64,000 bases of DNA from Anaerosporobacter mobilis DSM 15930 (GTDB lineage Bacteria; Bacillota; Clostridia; Lachnospirales; Lachnospiraceae): the NCBI RefSeq assembly GCF_900142955.1, contig NZ_FRCP01000025.1, positions 1 through 64,000 of the forward strand, given 5' to 3'. The translations under genes and the position numbers were made by a program. Of this stretch, positions 33,686 to 43,745 are shown piece after piece. The stretch's first letter is position 1; each line of letters starts with the position of its first letter. Under the pieces are notes generated by a model, which did no database searches, was not told the origin of the DNA, and saw only the letters and a program-made list of their open reading frames with translations.

Positions 33686-35845
33686 CTATAAATGAAGCAC
33701 CCTTTCTTTAATCTCTTGCGTTCTTCCTTGATTCCAGAATTGTGTTCCTATATATCCACAAGTTCTACGAGCTACATTCAGTGTATCCTGATCACGATTA
33801 CTGCAATTTGGACACTCCCATATAAGTTTGCCACCCTCTTCACTCACAATCTTGATTTCACCGTCAAATCCACACTCCTGGCAATAATCGCTCTTGGTAT
33901 TCAACTCCGCATACATAATGTTATTGTAGATGAACTTAATTATCTCAAGAACCGCTGGAATGTTGTTTTGCATGTTAGGAACTTCCACGTAACTTACGGC
34001 ACCACCTGAAGATAGGGCTTGGAATTTTGATTCAAATTTTAGTTTGGAGAATGCATCAATAGGCTCTGATACATTCACATGATAACTATTTGTGATATAG
34101 CTCTTATCCGTAACACCTTCGACTATACCAAATCTTTTTTGTAAACATTTTGCAAACTTATAAGTTGTACTTTCTATTGGTGATCCATACGTACTGAAAG
34201 CGATATTCGTCTCTTCTTTCCACTTATCGCAAGCATCATTCATATATTGCATAACTTCAAGTGCAAACGGTGTAATTTCGGGATTGGTATGAGATTCTCC
34301 TGTCATGTATTTTACACATTCATATAATCCTGCATAACCAAGTGAAATTGTCGAATACCCACCATATAGTAAGCTATCGATTGTTTCACCTTTCTTAAGT
34401 CTTGCTAGTGCACCATATTGCCATAGAATTGGTGCTGCATCGGATAAGGTTCCCTTCAAGCGATTGTGGCGACACATTAAACCTTTATAACAAAGCTCTA
34501 ATCTCTCATCAAAGATCTTCCAGAACTTGTCCATATCTCTACCCGATGATAAAGCAACGTCTACAAGGTTGATGGTAACAACACCTTGGTTAAAACGTCC
34601 GTAGAACTTGTAATTCCCATTCTCGTCTTTCCATGGACTTAGCGCACTTCTACAACCCATAACAGGGAAACAGTTTCCTTCTTTTAATTCTCTCATCATC
34701 TTTTCAGAGATGTAATCTGGAACCATTCTCTTCGTCGTACATTTTGCTGCTAACTCCGTTAAGTAATAGTATTCGGAATCTTCGCTGATATTATCCTCTT
34801 CAAGAACATAAATTAATTTAGGGAATGCTGGTGTAACCCAAACCCCTGCTTCATTCTTAACACCTTGATATCTTTGCTTTAATGTTTCTTCTATAATTAA
34901 GGAGAGATCCTTCTTCTCCTGCTCATTCTTTGCTTCATTCAGATACATGAAAACAGTTAAAAATGGTGCTTGACCATTGGTAGTCATCAGTGTAACTACC
35001 TGATATTGAATGGTTTGAACACCCTTTGTAATCTCTTTTCTTAATCTCTTCTCTACCAACTTACTGATTAATTCTTCGGATGCTTTTGTTCCTAATAGTT
35101 CTATTTCTTCAATTAAATCCCTACGTATCTTATCACGAGAAATCTGAACAAATGGCGCAAGATGTGCTAAACTGATACTTTGTCCACCATATTGGCTACT
35201 TGCAACTTGTGCAATTATCTGTGTTGCGATATTACAAGCAGTGGAAAAACTATGTGGTTTTTCAATTAATGTTTCACTAATTACTGTGCCGTTTTGAAGC
35301 ATATCTTCAAGATTAATCAAATCACAGTTGTGCATATGTTGTGCATAATAATCGGAATCATGGAAATGTATTATACCCTCTTTATCAGCTTCCACAATAT
35401 CAGCTGGAAGGAGTAATCTTCTTGTTATGTCCTTACTAACTTCACCCGCCATGTAATCACGTTGAACACTATTTACAGTAGGATTCTTATTGGAATTCTC
35501 CTGTTTTACCTCTTCGTTATTACATTCAATCAATGATAGTATCGTATTATCTGTTGTGTTAGCTTTACGTACAAGAGAACGTTTATATCGGTACCTGACA
35601 TACGATTTCGCCACATCAAAGGCTCCCGTAGACATGATTTGGTTTTCTACCATATCTTGGATCTCTTCTACAGATACTACTCGATTCATTTTTAAACATT
35701 TATATTCAACATAGTCAGCAATTTCACTGATTTGCTCCTTAGTAAGCATTGAATTCAATGTTGCATCACTAGCTTTAATAACTGCTGCTATAATTTTATT
35801 AAGATCAAAAATTTCTTCTGAACCATTTCGTTTTATGATTTTCAT
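33686..35845 (-). CDS. nrdD: Anaerobic ribonucleoside-triphosphate reductase
   Basis: 719 residues. An N-terminal ATP-cone (about 1-90, starting MKIIKRNGSEEIFDLNKI) gives allosteric control. The catalytic barrel follows, with a C-terminal zinc site (CQECG and CPNC) and the glycyl radical loop RRTCGYIG near the end. It makes dNTPs without oxygen. Start at ATG 35845, six bases after GGAGGAGAGG; an in-frame TTG upstream overlaps the ribosome site. A promoter and two NrdR boxes lie upstream. Confidence 0.97.
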   Translation of the reverse strand: MKIIKRNGSEEIFDLNKIIAAVIKASDATLNSMLTKEQISEIADYVEYKCLKMNRVVSVEEIQDMVENQIMSTGAFDVAKSYVRYRYKRSLVRKANTTDNTILSLIECNNEEVKQENSNKNPTVNSVQRDYMAGEVSKDITRRLLLPADIVEADKEGIIHFHDSDYYAQHMHNCDLINLEDMLQNGTVISETLIEKPHSFSTACNIATQIIAQVASSQYGGQSISLAHLAPFVQISRDKIRRDLIEEIELLGTKASEELISKLVEKRLRKEITKGVQTIQYQVVTLMTTNGQAPFLTVFMYLNEAKNEQEKKDLSLIIEETLKQRYQGVKNEAGVWVTPAFPKLIYVLEEDNISEDSEYYYLTELAAKCTTKRMVPDYISEKMMRELKEGNCFPVMGCRSALSPWKDENGNYKFYGRFNQGVVTINLVDVALSSGRDMDKFWKIFDERLELCYKGLMCRHNRLKGTLSDAAPILWQYGALARLKKGETIDSLLYGGYSTISLGYAGLYECVKYMTGESHTNPEITPFALEVMQYMNDACDKWKEETNIAFSTYGSPIESTTYKFAKCLQKRFGIVEGVTDKSYITNSYHVNVSEPIDAFSKLKFESKFQALSSGGAVSYVEVPNMQNNIPAVLEIIKFIYNNIMYAELNTKSDYCQECGFDGEIKIVSEEGGKLIWECPNCSNRDQDTLNVARRTCGYIGTQFWNQGRTQEIKERVLHL

Positions 35846-35879
35846 AATGTACCTCTCCTCCAATTAATGTGCAATAATC

Positions 35880-35908
35880 ATTATAATCTTTATGAGGGAT
35901 TATTTCAA
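35880..35908 (-). promoter_or_regulatory. nrdDG promoter
   Basis: On the minus strand TTGAAA (35908-35903) and TATAAT (35885-35880) are 17 bases apart, 35 bases before the nrdD start codon. Confidence 0.7.
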
Positions 35909-35936
35909 TTGTTTCTTACATGAAATTTTATTTTTT

Positions 35937-35984
35937 TCACAATATATTGTATATAGGTATAATTAAAGGCACACTATAAAGTGT
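35937..35984. promoter_or_regulatory. Paired NrdR boxes
   Basis: Two 16-bp palindromes, CACAATATATTGTA at 35937-35952 and ACACTATAAAGTGT at 35969-35984, are separated by 16 bp (32 bp start to start). The first fits the NrdR consensus closely, the second less so. The pair and its spacing are characteristic of repression of ribonucleotide reductase genes by NrdR. They lie upstream of the promoter proposed at 35880. Confidence 0.7.
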
Positions 35985-36032
35985 TTTATAAGGACTTTTC
36001 TCCTATATACGCAGAGAGGTTATCTGTCGTTC

Positions 36033-36929
36033 TTATATGCGCTTTTTCATTAAATACATGGATTCATCGGCTTCTTTCAACATATGATTAACGAATTCTT
36101 TTGTCGTCTCGAACGATTCCGTAAACGAATATCCCATGTCCACAACCACATAACTTTGCTCCGGTTCATTATAGCAGATCTTGTTTACCTCTTTACGTAA
36201 TAATTCCATCTTTGCAACAACCATCTCTTTTGTGTAATTCACTAAAACAATAACGAATTCATCACCACCCATACGTATAACGGAATCACTTGGTTCTATA
36301 TGTTCTTTAAGTGTAGCTGCAACATCAATTAATATCCGATCCCCAATGTCATGTCCAAGCAAATCATTAATTTCTTTAAATTTACTCAGATCTGCCATGA
36401 TAAAACCAATTCGCTTTGCTACCTCATCGTTGTTTTTATAGAGATAAATAAATTCCTCTAGATATCTTCTATTATAGACCTTCGTTAGCGGATCTTCATA
36501 TACTTTATGATAGATTTCTGCAATTAAACTAACTACACTTTGGTCCATTTGATCGTTAATTCCGAACTTATGAAAAAGTACATCATCTGATACTCCGTTT
36601 ATAATCTCCAAAACTATCTTACATTCATTCCCAGATTCATCGCAAACCACAACAGGTTTAGATGATACATGATATAGATCACCTTCTATGAACTCATACT
36701 TCGTCTTAGCGCAACCTTCTAACGTGCCACACATACTCGTACAATTCTCACACCTGACGTCTTTATTCCATAATTTATAACAACGCTCTTGCTCTTTAAG
36801 AATATTTAGCTCTTCGTCATAAGAAATAACCGTTGTTTTCGTTGTATCCACTAACCTTACAATATCAAAAAATGATTTCATGGATTCTATTGCATTCTTT
36901 ATATTCTGTAAACTTAATTTTTCCGCCAT
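36033..36929 (-). CDS. Cys-rich GGDEF diguanylate cyclase
   Basis: 298 residues. The C-terminal half is a GGDEF domain (DPLTKVYNRRYLEE, then RMGGDEF at 219-225), with all residues needed to make cyclic di-GMP. The inhibitory I-site is missing (EPSD instead of RxxD), so product feedback is unlikely. The N-terminal 130 residues are PAS-like and hold five cysteines (50, 60, 63, 67, 73) in a CxxC-x3-C cluster that could bind a metal or sense redox state. GGGAG lies seven bases before the ATG. Confidence 0.88.
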   Translation of the reverse strand: MAEKLSLQNIKNAIESMKSFFDIVRLVDTTKTTVISYDEELNILKEQERCYKLWNKDVRCENCTSMCGTLEGCAKTKYEFIEGDLYHVSSKPVVVCDESGNECKIVLEIINGVSDDVLFHKFGINDQMDQSVVSLIAEIYHKVYEDPLTKVYNRRYLEEFIYLYKNNDEVAKRIGFIMADLSKFKEINDLLGHDIGDRILIDVAATLKEHIEPSDSVIRMGGDEFVIVLVNYTKEMVVAKMELLRKEVNKICYNEPEQSYVVVDMGYSFTESFETTKEFVNHMLKEADESMYLMKKRI

Positions 36930-37091
36930 GTATATTCTCCCATTTGAAACTTGTTTCGAGTCAATCCATATCCTAGCATATCAAAAGAGTATACATGAAA
37001 CCATTCTACTTGTACACTCTTTTCAGCAAAATTGTTTATTAAGTTAATTCCTTAACACTACCTTTTCATTCAATGCAACAGACTAGTACAA

Positions 37092-38042
37092 CTATATAAG
37101 TATTACGTATGCAAGAATCGAAAAAAATGTCTGTATAATCAAGAATCGTACAACAACTTGTGTATCCGACCAATGATGCTTCTTCCTGACATGATCATGT
37201 ATTGGCGTTAGTGTATTCTTCAGAATTCCAACTTTTAAGAAACGTAATAAGAATACTTTAACTAAGCCCAAACCACCATCAATCAGAAATACCCCTGCCA
37301 ACAAGATAAATATGAACGGATGTCCTGTCTTAATCGTAATGATTGCAATAAAAAATCCCAATGCCCGTGAGCCAGCATCCCCCATTAACATACTACTAGG
37401 CGAAGAATTAAAATAAAGATATGCCAATAAAACTGCTACAAATAAAAAATTTGCCATGGCATATTTACCTAGGGTCTGGCTGAAAATAATACTAAATGAT
37501 ATAAGTACTACGCTTGCAACACTTGCGCATAATCCGTCTACTCCATCTGAGCAATTTGTAACATTAATAGCTACCCAAAACAGAATAATTCCTAAAATTA
37601 TATATAACACCTTGGGAATTATAAGCTCCGCAGTTCCTATATAGATAGTTGTTGAATTGAAATCCATAAAAGTTAGAATCGTTATTACTGATAGAATTAG
37701 ATCAATTAACCCCTTCTTATATTCATTCCATGGAGTATCGGAGGCATCATCTAGATACCCACTTAACATAACTCCAAACAATAGAATGGAATAGATTACG
37801 TATTCGCGGTCCACTGGAAGAAATATAAAACTACATATTAAAAAGCATACTACAAAAGTTAAGCCAACACCTCGAATTTTCCCTTTTGATAAGTTTCCAT
37901 TCAGTGCATAGTCTCGCCCCTTGTCACTGGGTAGAAAGGGTAACGGGCGCTTTAACGCTAGAAATGTAATAACAAAAGCAACAACTATACCAATCATAAC
38001 AATCTGGTTCACACTCAGATAGTTACTTAATATCTTGTACAT
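37092..38042 (-). CDS. MraY/WecA-family phospho-glycosyltransferase
   Basis: 316 residues with about ten membrane segments. Family motifs: SGYLDDASDTPW, NVTNCSDGVDGL (the catalytic Asp region), MGDAGSRALG and PIHDHVRKKHHWSDTQVVVRF, the last with the His-rich loop typical of MraY. The enzyme attaches a phospho-sugar to undecaprenyl phosphate. The gene is not in a cell-wall (dcw) cluster, so it is probably a second MraY-like copy or a teichoic/exopolysaccharide initiator. Start taken at ATG 38042; a GTG three codons upstream is possible. Confidence 0.88.
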   Translation of the reverse strand: MYKILSNYLSVNQIVMIGIVVAFVITFLALKRPLPFLPSDKGRDYALNGNLSKGKIRGVGLTFVVCFLICSFIFLPVDREYVIYSILLFGVMLSGYLDDASDTPWNEYKKGLIDLILSVITILTFMDFNSTTIYIGTAELIIPKVLYIILGIILFWVAINVTNCSDGVDGLCASVASVVLISFSIIFSQTLGKYAMANFLFVAVLLAYLYFNSSPSSMLMGDAGSRALGFFIAIITIKTGHPFIFILLAGVFLIDGGLGLVKVFLLRFLKVGILKNTLTPIHDHVRKKHHWSDTQVVVRFLIIQTFFSILAYVILI

Positions 38043-38051
38043 ACTCCTCAC

Positions 38052-38405
38052 CTTCTGCTATATAGCAGTCCTTTCTTGATGTGTTAGTGTATCATTAGTT
38101 TTTGAGCAAAACCCTTATCCTTTCTACAGCAGCTAAGTTGGCAATACACAAGTACAGGTTAGCTCTATACAGCTTATCCTATACTACTCTATTCTACTAT
38201 CAATATTTACCAATTATTCGTCCTATTATTAAAATTTGACAAACTATCTGGTCCTTATTCATAGCAAATTTCTCATATGGAATTCCTACACTACAGTAAT
38301 TGATTCTTTCACAATTTATTTTTACTTATATTTACCATTTGTTTCGTATGATATATAATTATTTTATTACTGAAAATTATACAAATTAAAGAGGAGGATC
38401 TATTC
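38052..38405. other. Intergenic region between divergent genes
   Basis: About 350 bases. A promoter for the rightward gene is seen at 38331-38359. Nothing else is recognised; the left 200 bases are moderately AT-rich without repeats or ORFs. Confidence 0.4.
38331..38359 (+). promoter_or_regulatory. Promoter of the PH-SHOCT gene
   Basis: TTTACC (38331-38336) and TATAAT (38354-38359) with a 17-base spacer, 47 bases before the start codon. Confidence 0.65.
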
Positions 38406-38963
38406 ATGAAAAGGGAAACAGAGCAAATTCTAAAAGAGTTTGAAGTGAAAACATTTGGTAATGTTAAAAATATTGAAAATGCTGAAAGTAAATTAAGACC
38501 AGGTGAAAAAATATTATACATATCTCCAACTAATGCAATTATCACTACTGTCAACATAAGAAAACAAGAAAAATTACCGGGTATTTCCGTTCTAACCAAT
38601 CAACGTTTTTTCTTTGTCTATAAATCTCTAAATATTGAAAATACCGAGGAGTTTTCTTTAGATACACTCAATTCCATTAATTGTTCTGGTAATGGCATAA
38701 CTGGAGGTCATATTCAATTACATACTAATACCAAAAGTTACGATCTCCTTATTACATATAAGAAAGATATCATGGAGAAAATTAGAAATACGTTTACTAA
38801 TGCAAAATTAAATCTCAACATATCTAGTACAATGAATATTTCAATTATCACTACGAATGATATACCAGAACAAATCGAAAAATTATCTCAACTAAAAAAT
38901 AGTGGAATTTTAACCGAAGATGAGTTCAACAGCAAGAAGGCAGAATTACTTGCACGTCTATAA
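38406..38963 (+). CDS. PH-like domain and SHOCT domain protein
   Basis: 185 residues. Residues about 28-130 resemble a bacterial PH-like domain (GEKILYISPTNAII, LTNQRFFFVY). The last 32 residues form a SHOCT motif: EQIEKLSQLKNSGILTEDEF and then NSKKAELLARL. SHOCT tails are short helical pairs thought to mediate oligomerisation. No membrane segment. AGAGGAGG precedes the ATG and a strong terminator follows, so the gene is alone. Confidence 0.82.
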   Translation: MKRETEQILKEFEVKTFGNVKNIENAESKLRPGEKILYISPTNAIITTVNIRKQEKLPGISVLTNQRFFFVYKSLNIENTEEFSLDTLNSINCSGNGITGGHIQLHTNTKSYDLLITYKKDIMEKIRNTFTNAKLNLNISSTMNISIITTNDIPEQIEKLSQLKNSGILTEDEFNSKKAELLARL

Positions 38964-38997
38964 TAATATCAAGACATATAATTAGATATATACTGTA

Positions 38998-39037
38998 AAT
39001 AAGGGCAAAACCTACCTTGATAGGTTTTGCCCTTATT
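38998..39037. terminator. Strong terminator
   Basis: A 17-bp perfect stem, AATAAGGGCAAAACCTA with its inverse, and a six-base loop. Confidence 0.9.
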
Positions 39038-39109
39038 CTAATAATTACCGATGTAATCGATAACCAGCTCCCCACACTTTCCGCAACGAACAATGTCAAT
39101 CTATGCATC

Positions 39110-41416
39110 TCACCTTATCCTAATAATCTGTATCTTTTTTAACTTCATAAAAATACTTGTAAGAATAACCATTCCTGCCAAAGCAATCGTTAGATAGCCT
39201 AGCATATTAAACGTTACTGTGCACACCTCAAAAAGCGATGGAAGTACTGCCAGCGCACCAAAAGCCCCAAGAATCATAGTCGCACAAGTAAATACTCTGA
39301 GTTTTGTAAATGGAATACAGCTCTTTACTACAGCCACCATGGACGTCATCATTAAAAGTAAATACATAATTGTCTGATTTTGATTTGCATCAAATGGAGT
39401 GGTCAAACTTACAATTACAATCATTATTGTAATACTTAATGCGAACGGAGCTGCATTTCCCAATACTTTCTTTAAAAAACCACCATGTATTCTTCTCGTA
39501 TTTGATTCAAAGATTGTAAGGAAGGAAGGCGCTGCTTCAATAAAAGCATCAATTAAAGTAATCTGTATCGGTATGAAAGGAAATGGAATATTTAACAGGA
39601 TACAGAATAAAGACACAAGGATAGAGTATATGGTTTTAATAAAGAATACTCCTGCGGTTCTTGTCACATTGTTTACTACCTTTCTTCCCTCTAACACTAC
39701 TTGAGGAAGATGCGTAAAATCAGAATTTAATAACACAATTTGGGAAATCTGACGGCTTGCATCACTTCCCTCTGCTACAGCTATAGAACAATCTGCCTCT
39801 CTAAGAGCTAGTAGATCATTAACGCCGTCTCCTGTCATTGCTACATGATGCCCCTGTCGTTTCAATGCTTGTACCAATTGTTGTTTTTGTTTTGGTGTAA
39901 CCCTTGCAAACACAGCATATTCCTTGCAAATCTTGTCATAATTCACATCTTCTCCTACTGTGCTTAAATCTATCGCATCGTTCCACCGTTCTAGTCCTGC
40001 CTTTTTCGCAATTATAGAAACTGTTTTCAAATGATCCCCTGAAATAACTTTTACATCAACACCCTCATTACGGAAATACTCCAGTGTCTGGCGAGTATTT
40101 TTTCGAATGGTATCTGTCAGAATTGCGATATACATAGGGTGAATATCCTCGGGCAATTCATTTTCATTGTTCCACATTCTCTTACAATATCCAATCACCA
40201 CCACACGATAACCTGCTTCCATCTGCTCTTCCACATCTCTTGGTAGCTGCTTCATCATACGCTCTGGAGCCCCCACAAAGACGGTACCCATGTCACTGAA
40301 ACTGATAGCTCCCCACTTCCTGTGTGAAGAGAAGGATATTCTATCTACAGGCGAATATATGGCTTTCGCTGAGAACTCTTCTTCCAAAGCTTGAAATGTT
40401 GCATTGTTATCATTACATGCCGCGAGGTAAGACTGAATCAGTTTATCTGTTTCTTCCTTCGGAAGTTTTGTCATAGGAATCACTGTCTTTACTTTCATTT
40501 TACCATCCGTTATAGTTCCTGTTTTATCCAGACATAGAACGTCCACATGAGCCAAAGTCTCTAGCGAGTAGATATTTTGTACCAGGATTTTCATCTTCGC
40601 TAACCGTATTACTCCCGTTGCCAGAGATACCGAAATTAACAATACTAGACCTTTCGGCAACATACCCAAAAGTGCCGCTGAGGAAGTTATAATAGAATCA
40701 GCAAATGTCATATGTCGCAGTAACATCGCCTCTATAAAAAGTAAAATTCCTAGGGGAACAATTAAGAAACTTGTGAAACGCGTCACCTTCTTCATTGCAC
40801 CTAAAAGTTCTGAATGAACCTGTTTTTCCTTCTTTACATCGTCCGCTAATTTAGTAGCGTAATTCTCACTACCCACATGTATAACTTTTGCATAACATCT
40901 GCCGGAGATTACAAAACTCCCCGAATAGAGCTCATCTCCCTCCTCTTTGATCACAGCATCGCTCTCACCAGTTAAGAGTGATTCATTCACTTCCAATGAT
41001 CCCCGCAAAACAACCGCATCATTACAAATTTGTTTGCCACTATCCAGTACCATTACATCATCTTTTACGATTTCTTCTGTCTCAACAAGAAGTTCTTTTC
41101 CATCCCTTAGTACTGTGACATGAGGGCGATTCAGAATGGACAGGTTATCCACCATTTTTTTTGCTTTCAGTTCCTGTGCAATCCCTATGCTTATGTTTAG
41201 TATGATAATTGCAATAAATAACAGATTAGAATAGGCTCCTACACCCAAAAGCAATGCTGCGATTATGAAATTTAACAGATTGAATAATGTAAATATATTT
41301 TCCTTAACAATCTGCGTATTTGTTTTTGTAATAGATGACCTCAAATTCCCCTCATCTTCTGTTTTTCTGTGTTCCATTACTTCTTTAGTCGATAACCCTA
41401 ATATAGGTTCCTGCAT
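39110..41416 (-). CDS. Cation P-type ATPase, Exp7/CtpE-like
   Basis: 768 residues. P-ATPase motifs: LLTGESD, the phosphorylation site CLDKTGTITDG, KVISGDHLKTV and VAMTGDGVNDLLAL. The membrane motif before the phosphorylation site reads LLGMLPKGLVLL, and the N-terminus (ENIFTLFNLLNFIIAALLLGVG, QELKAKKMVDNL) matches the Exp7/CtpE group, linked to calcium handling in streptococci and mycobacteria. No heavy-metal CPC motif is present. Start at ATG 41416, after TTGGAGG; the longer frame upstream has no ribosome site. Confidence 0.9.
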   Translation of the reverse strand: MQEPILGLSTKEVMEHRKTEDEGNLRSSITKTNTQIVKENIFTLFNLLNFIIAALLLGVGAYSNLLFIAIIILNISIGIAQELKAKKMVDNLSILNRPHVTVLRDGKELLVETEEIVKDDVMVLDSGKQICNDAVVLRGSLEVNESLLTGESDAVIKEEGDELYSGSFVISGRCYAKVIHVGSENYATKLADDVKKEKQVHSELLGAMKKVTRFTSFLIVPLGILLFIEAMLLRHMTFADSIITSSAALLGMLPKGLVLLISVSLATGVIRLAKMKILVQNIYSLETLAHVDVLCLDKTGTITDGKMKVKTVIPMTKLPKEETDKLIQSYLAACNDNNATFQALEEEFSAKAIYSPVDRISFSSHRKWGAISFSDMGTVFVGAPERMMKQLPRDVEEQMEAGYRVVVIGYCKRMWNNENELPEDIHPMYIAILTDTIRKNTRQTLEYFRNEGVDVKVISGDHLKTVSIIAKKAGLERWNDAIDLSTVGEDVNYDKICKEYAVFARVTPKQKQQLVQALKRQGHHVAMTGDGVNDLLALREADCSIAVAEGSDASRQISQIVLLNSDFTHLPQVVLEGRKVVNNVTRTAGVFFIKTIYSILVSLFCILLNIPFPFIPIQITLIDAFIEAAPSFLTIFESNTRRIHGGFLKKVLGNAAPFALSITIMIVIVSLTTPFDANQNQTIMYLLLMMTSMVAVVKSCIPFTKLRVFTCATMILGAFGALAVLPSLFEVCTVTFNMLGYLTIALAGMVILTSIFMKLKKIQIIRIR

Positions 41417-41503
41417 ATGATTTCCTCCAATAGCTACTTCTAATATTTTTATATAAAAATTACATATCGTAATATTTTCCTTCACTAACCAATGTAACAT
41501 ATT

Positions 41504-42199
41504 TCATTGTAAAACATGCATTATAAATTCCTTTACTTCTTCTTCATTATTACCAGTATACTTCAAAACGTCTTGTAGCAAGTCCATATTTTCTAAAATA
41601 TCTTGCTTATTAATTCGACCATTATCAATGAATTCTTCTAAAAACTTCTTATTAGTAAAAGAGCATGCCAGCATAGTGGCACCATAAAAGAAAGTTAAAA
41701 GATGATTTCTTTTATTATTATTAAGTTCGATTAATTCCTCCAATAGTTTATCCCAATCTTCTAAGTTTTGAACGAAATCAAGACGTGGTAATATGTACTG
41801 GCTAATATCACTGCCTATCCTTGCAGCCGCATCATCATAATCTGTTACAATGGGTTGTCCATTTTTAATCCCACCTATTGAATATCCATTCGATCTATAA
41901 GGATGCAATAATCCGCTATCTGGTAAGAATGTCTCTTCCCTTGTTGGAGAATTACCTCCATCGCTTTTCTTCACATCATTGATATCAACAACTTCTTTCT
42001 TATCCAGTACTCCTATATTAAACCAAAAATCGAATCCCATCTCCTCATTATTAAACTGTGATGATTGTAGGTTTATAATAACGTAACATTCCTGACATTC
42101 CCTATAGAACGTCGTACCACCACATTTATAACCAGCTGACTTAATAAGTGGCTTTATTACTTCCTTTAGAATTCTATTTTTCTTCTCTCTTTCAGTCAT
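41504..42199 (-). CDS. DUF4304-like protein
   Basis: 231 residues. The N-terminal part (LKEVIKPLIKSAGYKCGGTTFYRE, then VINLQSSQFNNEEMGFDFWFNIGV) has the pattern of DUF4304, a family found near toxin-immunity and SUKH-like genes and of unknown function. The C-terminal half is acidic and helical. Start at ATG 42199 with a weak ribosome site; an in-frame TTG is 15 bases upstream. No toxin gene is nearby. Confidence 0.7.
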   Translation of the reverse strand: MTEREKKNRILKEVIKPLIKSAGYKCGGTTFYRECQECYVIINLQSSQFNNEEMGFDFWFNIGVLDKKEVVDINDVKKSDGGNSPTREETFLPDSGLLHPYRSNGYSIGGIKNGQPIVTDYDDAAARIGSDISQYILPRLDFVQNLEDWDKLLEELIELNNNKRNHLLTFFYGATMLACSFTNKKFLEEFIDNGRINKQDILENMDLLQDVLKYTGNNEEEVKEFIMHVLQ

Positions 42200-42419
42200 T
42201 GTATAATCCCACAAACATTCCTATCGCTTGTACAGATGTAATAACAATATTTTCTTTGTTGTTGCATGTATTCCCTCCTTTTATATTTATATATTAATAC
42301 AGTACAGCATTTATTATATTTTGTATACCTCCTTTCCCTTAATAAATTTCAATATACTATTCTCCACTTTATTAATTTAGCTTATAAACAACCTAAAATA
42401 TTCATTAACAGACAGTACA

Positions 42420-42451
42420 TTAGGCGGGTGTTCTACGTAACACCCGCCTAA
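42420..42451. terminator. Terminator after the GH18 gene
   Basis: TTAGGCGGGTGTT and its exact inverse around a six-base loop, 17 bases past the stop codon of the GH18 gene. GC-rich core, little T-run. Confidence 0.8.
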
Positions 42452-42468
42452 TCAGATCATACCTCTCT

Positions 42469-43614
42469 TTATTCACTTTGCTTCTCAATCCAGAAAGTAT
42501 CTGCTAACAATAACCAATTGGCACGGAATAATTTCATAACTTGCCAATATCCCATACCCCGTAAATCAAATTCTTTTACCAGATTAAACTTTGCTTCCAT
42601 ACTACGAACATCTTCAAACCACACTTCATGCTCTAATCCGTCTCTTGTATAACGAAAGTAAGGAGACATAGCAACCGGATCAAACTGTATCTCAGCATTA
42701 TTATCAACAGCAATTTCAATGGCTTCGATATTACCAATCGTTCTTGCTTTGGATTCTCCTTTTACAAATGGTAGGGTCCAGTCATATCCATAGTTTGGGA
42801 TTCCCAAATCAATCTTATACTCTGGAATACGTGTAATAGCGTATTCAACAACTTCACGTACTTTGTTGATTGGTGCGACCGCCATAGGTGGCCCATAGGT
42901 ATACCCCCATTCATACGTCATTAATAATACGCTATCTGCAGCTTCTCCAAGTAGAGCATAATCCTTTCCTGCGTATAATAGACCTTCCTGTGTATCTGAG
43001 GTTTTAGGCGCTAGTGCAACGGATACTGGATACCCTATCGCATTGATTGCTTCTCGCAGACGTCCGACAAATTCCGCAAAAGTCACTCTGTCTTCCGGCA
43101 GAATATATTCAAAATCAACATCTACTCCTTGAAATCCTTTCGCTTGAACGGTTTCCGTAATTTGTTGAATTAAATTCTCCGCAGCCTCCCAGTTATTAAT
43201 AACACGATTTATTAAATAATTACTAAATTGGCCATCCGGACCAAATGGCGTTAAAGTAAGAATCGGAGCTGCTTGAAACTGAATGGCGGCCTCAATCATG
43301 AAAGTGTCATCTAATGGTGGGTAGATCAAATCCCCTTCTGCACTAAACCCATAAGAAAAGACAGAAAGAGCACTTAGATAAGGTAACGTTTGATTCAAAA
43401 CATCGGAATTAATAAAGGGGTAGGCATATCCATTCACCGATACCGTTTTTCGTTCATTTGAAGGAGTGCCTTTTGTTAATAATAAAGCCTGACCAACCGC
43501 AAGTGCATACGGGTATTCAATTTGATTATTATATAACACCGACTCTACCGAAACTTCATTCTCTAAAGCAACCGAATCTACCGTATCTCCAGATTTAACT
43601 ATATATATTTCCAT
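42469..43614 (-). CDS. LysM and GH18 spore cortex-type hydrolase
   Basis: 381 residues. Residues 1-47 are a LysM peptidoglycan-binding repeat (EIYIVKSGDTVDSVALENEV). The rest is a GH18 barrel with the catalytic signature FQGVDVDFEY and the barrel strand SVLLMTYEWGY. The order LysM-GH18 without signal peptide is that of YaaH/SleL, N-acetylglucosaminidases that degrade cortex during germination. Here the protein has one LysM, not two. No neighbours share an operon with it. Confidence 0.88.
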   Translation of the reverse strand: MEIYIVKSGDTVDSVALENEVSVESVLYNNQIEYPYALAVGQALLLTKGTPSNERKTVSVNGYAYPFINSDVLNQTLPYLSALSVFSYGFSAEGDLIYPPLDDTFMIEAAIQFQAAPILTLTPFGPDGQFSNYLINRVINNWEAAENLIQQITETVQAKGFQGVDVDFEYILPEDRVTFAEFVGRLREAINAIGYPVSVALAPKTSDTQEGLLYAGKDYALLGEAADSVLLMTYEWGYTYGPPMAVAPINKVREVVEYAITRIPEYKIDLGIPNYGYDWTLPFVKGESKARTIGNIEAIEIAVDNNAEIQFDPVAMSPYFRYTRDGLEHEVWFEDVRSMEAKFNLVKEFDLRGMGYWQVMKLFRANWLLLADTFWIEKQSE

Positions 43615-43673
43615 AAAAAATCCTTTTCTATTAATATATGTAGCAGAAATATTTATGGGATTAAAGATAAAAT

Positions 43674-43724
43674 AATAGGCTGTTGCAGAATTATATATCT
43701 TCTCATATTTTGCAACAGCCTATT
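43674..43724 (-). terminator. Terminator after amt
   Basis: AATAGGCTGTTGCA (43674-43687) pairs with TGCAACAGCCTATT (43711-43724) over an AT-rich loop. Confidence 0.85.
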
Positions 43725-43745
43725 CTACATGGACCTCTTTACTAT

